Notes under the pieces: generated by a model
The model's database searches: none
Seen by the model: only the letters and a program-made list of their open reading frames with translations
What the model was told of the DNA's origin: nothing
Shown here: positions 61,686-64,000 of the stretch, one piece after another
Position numbering within the stretch: the stretch's first letter is position 1
How the letters are laid out: each line of letters starts with the position of its first letter
Program-made: the position numbers and the translations under genes
NCBI GenBank assembly: GCA_965215025.1
Contig: CBDCCV010000001.1
Coordinates: 1,922,001 to 1,986,000 of the forward strand
Direction: 5' to 3'
DNA: 64,000 nucleotides
Origin: CBDCCV01 sp965215025
GTDB taxonomy: Bacteria; Bacteroidota; Rhodothermia; Rhodothermales; Salinibacteraceae

Positions 61686-63560
61686 ATGGCGAAGGTAGAA
61701 GTCACCATGCCCAAGATGGGCGAATCCATCACCGAAGGCACCGTGATTGCCTGGCACAAGCAGCCCGGCGACGCCGTGGAGCAGGACGAGACGCTCCTTG
61801 AGATCGGGACCGACAAGGTGGACACCGAGGTGCCCTCGCCCTCGGCCGGGACGCTGGCCGAGCACCTCGTCGAAGAGGGCGACACGGTGGAGGTCGGCGC
61901 CGTCATCGCCATGATCGAGACGGAAGCGGACGCGGCGGCGGCAGAAGCGGATGAGCCGGAAGACGACGTCCCCGCCGAAAACGCTGACGAAGCGGAGGAC
62001 GCTGACGAAGCGGAAGAAGAAAGCGCCGACGAGCAGGAAGAAGAAACCGATGCGCAACCCGTCGCCGAAGAGGACACCGCCGACGAGGAAGAGGAAGAAG
62101 CCCAACCCGTTGCCGAGGAAGAGCAAGAAGCGGAGCAGCCCGCTGCCGAAGGCGATGGCGAAGCTCCTTCCGGCGGCGGCGAGGAGATCGACGTGATCAT
62201 GCCCAAGATGGGCGAGTCCATCACCGAGGGCACGATCATCGCCTGGCACAAGGCGCCGGGCGACAAAGTGGACCTCGACGAGACCATCGTTGAGATTGGC
62301 ACCGACAAGGTGGACACCGAGGTGCCCTCGCCCGCCGAAGGCTACCTCAAAGAGCAGCTTGTCGAAGAAGGCGATACGGTGGAGGTCGGCACCAAGATCG
62401 CCGTCCTGACCACCGAAGAAGGCGCTGCGGCGCAGGAGCAACCTTCCGAGCCGTCCCCCGACGAAGCCGAGGCCGAAGAAGAAGAAGCGCAGCCCGCCGA
62501 AGCCGCCAGCGGCCAGCCCTCGGGCGACGGCGCCCAGCGCGAACCGCAACCCGCCGGCGGCGACCGCGAGCCGATCCTGCGGCGCTCGGACAGCGGACGT
62601 TTCTACTCCCCGCTCGTTCGCTCCATCGCCGAGGAGGAAGGCCTCTCGATGCGCGAGCTGGAGGAGATCGAAGGCTCCGGCCGCGAGGGGCGCGTCACCA
62701 AGAAAGACGTGATGGGCTACCTCGAAAACCGCGAGGCCGCTCCGGCGCGGGAGAAGGAAAAAGCACCAGAGCGTCAACCGCAGAAGCAGGAGCGCCGGTC
62801 GCGCTCCGCGCCTCAGCAAACGAAGGCCGACGGCGACGGCTACGAGGGCCGCGTCGAGATCCTGGAGATGGACCGGATGCGCCAGATCACTGCCGAGCAC
62901 ATGATCCGCTCGACGCAGACCTCGGCGCACGTCACCTCCTTTGCCGAGGCTGACGTGACGAACCTCGTCCGCCTGCGCGAGAAGAATAAAGAAGCCTTCT
63001 ACGAGCGCGAGGGCGCCAAGCTCACCTTTACGCCGTTCTTCGTCGAGGCCGCCGTCGAGGCGCTGAAAAACCATCCGGTGGTCAACGCCTCTGTCGAGGA
63101 GAACAAGATCATCGTCAAAAAGGACTACCACATCGGCATCGCCGTGGCGATTGGCAAGAAGGGCCTCATGGCGCCGGTGATCCGCCACGCCGAGCGCATG
63201 AACCTCACCGGCCTGGCGCACGCGGCGGCCGACCTGGCCGAGCGCGCCCGCTCGAAGCAGCTCCAGCCCGACGAGCTGCAAGGCGGCACGTTCACAGTGA
63301 CGAACATCGGCTCGCTCGGCTCGATCATGGGGACGCCCATCATCAACCAGCCGCAGGTGGGCATCCTCGCCACGGGCGCGATCAAGAAGCGCCCCGTCGT
63401 GATCGAGGACCCGGAGCTGGGCGACATCATCGCCGTGCGGCACATCATGTACGCCTGCTTCAGCTACGACCATCGCATCATCGACGGCGCGATGGGCGCC
63501 TCTTTCCTGCGCGCCTTCACCGACGCGCTCGAAGCCTACGACCCGGACGCGGAGGTGTAA
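61686..63560 (+). CDS. 2-oxo acid dehydrogenase E2 component (two lipoyl domains)
   Basis: The 624-residue dihydrolipoyl acyltransferase has lipoyl domains at about 1-80 and 178-258, each with lipoyl lysine in EIGTDKVDTEVPSP. They are separated by an acidic Glu/Ala/Asp linker (85-165). A peripheral-subunit-binding domain (about 320-355, SPLVRSIAEEEGLSMREL) follows, then the catalytic domain with ending YACFSYDHRIIDGA (His and Asp of the active site). It is the E2 core of a pyruvate, 2-oxoglutarate or branched-chain complex. The two-lipoyl form favours pyruvate or branched-chain. E1 and E3 genes are not in view. Confidence 0.92.
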   Translation: MAKVEVTMPKMGESITEGTVIAWHKQPGDAVEQDETLLEIGTDKVDTEVPSPSAGTLAEHLVEEGDTVEVGAVIAMIETEADAAAAEADEPEDDVPAENADEAEDADEAEEESADEQEEETDAQPVAEEDTADEEEEEAQPVAEEEQEAEQPAAEGDGEAPSGGGEEIDVIMPKMGESITEGTIIAWHKAPGDKVDLDETIVEIGTDKVDTEVPSPAEGYLKEQLVEEGDTVEVGTKIAVLTTEEGAAAQEQPSEPSPDEAEAEEEEAQPAEAASGQPSGDGAQREPQPAGGDREPILRRSDSGRFYSPLVRSIAEEEGLSMRELEEIEGSGREGRVTKKDVMGYLENREAAPAREKEKAPERQPQKQERRSRSAPQQTKADGDGYEGRVEILEMDRMRQITAEHMIRSTQTSAHVTSFAEADVTNLVRLREKNKEAFYEREGAKLTFTPFFVEAAVEALKNHPVVNASVEENKIIVKKDYHIGIAVAIGKKGLMAPVIRHAERMNLTGLAHAAADLAERARSKQLQPDELQGGTFTVTNIGSLGSIMGTPIINQPQVGILATGAIKKRPVVIEDPELGDIIAVRHIMYACFSYDHRIIDGAMGASFLRAFTDALEAYDPDAEV

Positions 63561-63606
63561 ATGATCGTTCGAGCAAGGTTAGGCTGATTTCCCAAACGCT
63601 GAGCTG

Positions 63607-64000
63607 ATGCAGAAGCGATGTCGGATTTGTGGGTACAACGTTCCTGACTACATCTTGGGTCAGCGGCCGGGAGGCGCGCGCATTGAGTGCCACCGGTGCG
63701 GTACCTACCACCTTTCCGAGTATGCAGCGCAGAGGCTTGGCGAGCTTGGATTGCTTCAAGAGCCGCGTCCGGAAGTCACCTGGGATGGTCCGGCGCCATC
63801 CGGGAGCAGAACGAGTTAGGTTCAGAACCTGTGATACGGGACTTGAATCAACTCGACTCGATGGTTTCTGTCCGCAAAGATCCGATCCGCGCAATCGACC
63901 GGATTCTCCTCCACCTCTACCGGAAGTCGTCCTCGGCAGACTCGTTCACGCCCCTCGACAAAAACCTAGATTATCCAGTCGCCTACGCAAAGACTGCCGA
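63607..64000 (+). pseudogene. Zinc-ribbon protein gene, frameshifted and cut by the window edge
   Basis: The first frame (63607-63819) reads MQKRCRICGYNVPDYILGQR and IECHRCGTYHLSEYAAQRLG, with two CxxC pairs that fit a zinc ribbon. It loses sense after about 63775. A different frame then reads WSGAIREQNELGSEPVIRDL and RAIDRILLHLYRKSSSADSF, open to the last base. The two parts join well as one protein of an uncharacterised family in which the ribbon is followed by an SG-x-R-E segment. The frameshift is between about 63774 and 63792 (ACCTGGGATGG). The gene continues past the window. Confidence 0.5.

Overview
This is about 64 kb of a high-GC bacterial chromosome. Gene content points to a Gram-negative member of the Bacteroidota/Rhodothermota branch (Salinibacter/Rhodothermus-like). 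The reasons are an LptC / very long OstA-like LptA / LptB lipopolysaccharide block, paired DUF3857 transglutaminase-like secreted proteins, an Mrp protein without the usual CxxC, an H+-pyrophosphatase, a two-lipoyl-domain E2 enzyme and a menaquinone gene. The taxonomic call is inference; there is no rRNA in the window. Most genes use GC-rich third positions. The clear exceptions (28.3-29.0 kb and 42.3-43.4 kb) look transferred.

Layout. 0-3 kb: the end of menE, then a three-gene partner-switching cassette (STAS anti-anti-sigma factor, HATPase anti-sigma kinase, receiver-PP2C phosphatase). 3.3-6.6 kb: lptC, a long OstA protein, lptB. 6.8-9.4 kb: glmS followed by a small toxin/immunity-like pair enclosed by a second copy of the glmS 3' end. 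9.4-16.8 kb: outer membrane protein, protoporphyrinogen oxidase, CsbD-like protein, acyl-CoA carboxylase beta subunit, an EVE-nuclease fusion, an MBL hydrolase and a polyprenyl synthetase. 16.9-23.8 kb: BtuF/BtuC importer, lipid kinase, NtrC-type regulator, decayed DNA with an IS trace, then the Fe-S genes mrp and nifU-like. 24-33 kb: sugar dehydrogenase, DUF4160/DUF2442 pair, M20 amidohydrolase, DUF58, DUF4145, pyrR-pyrB and a multi-PAS histidine kinase. 33-41 kb: an ABC exporter pair, a toxin-antitoxin module enclosed by a second copy of the permease 3' end, a CrtC/AttH-like protein, an HsdR-N protein and a CysQ-like phosphatase. 41-51 kb: FMN reductase, nucleotidyltransferase, an apparent integron gene cassette carrying a HEPN-like protein, guanine deaminase, the DUF3857 pair behind a near-consensus sigma-70 promoter, a DUF4397 lipoprotein, DUF3891 and a RelE-type TA pair. 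51-64 kb: HAD hydrolase, ABC exporter, racemase, tRNA-Gln, prs, rplY, pth, a tautomerase, a frameshifted DUF5694-like gene, hppA, the E2 gene and a second frameshifted gene at the window edge.

Housekeeping genes dominate, but small accessory modules sit at gene 3' ends. Two of them (after glmS and after the ABC permease) are bounded by a second, slightly diverged copy of the host gene's last 42-55 bp including its stop codon. A third lies between matching GTTATAC core sites and ends in an attC-like palindrome. A fourth (RelE pair) lies between perfect 15-bp direct repeats. No integrase or transposase is visible beside any of them. Intergenic DNA also carries two kinds of inverted repeat: 28-29 bp palindromes mostly bounded by GTAG...CTAC, and long GC-rich imperfect hairpins built from different repeated words.
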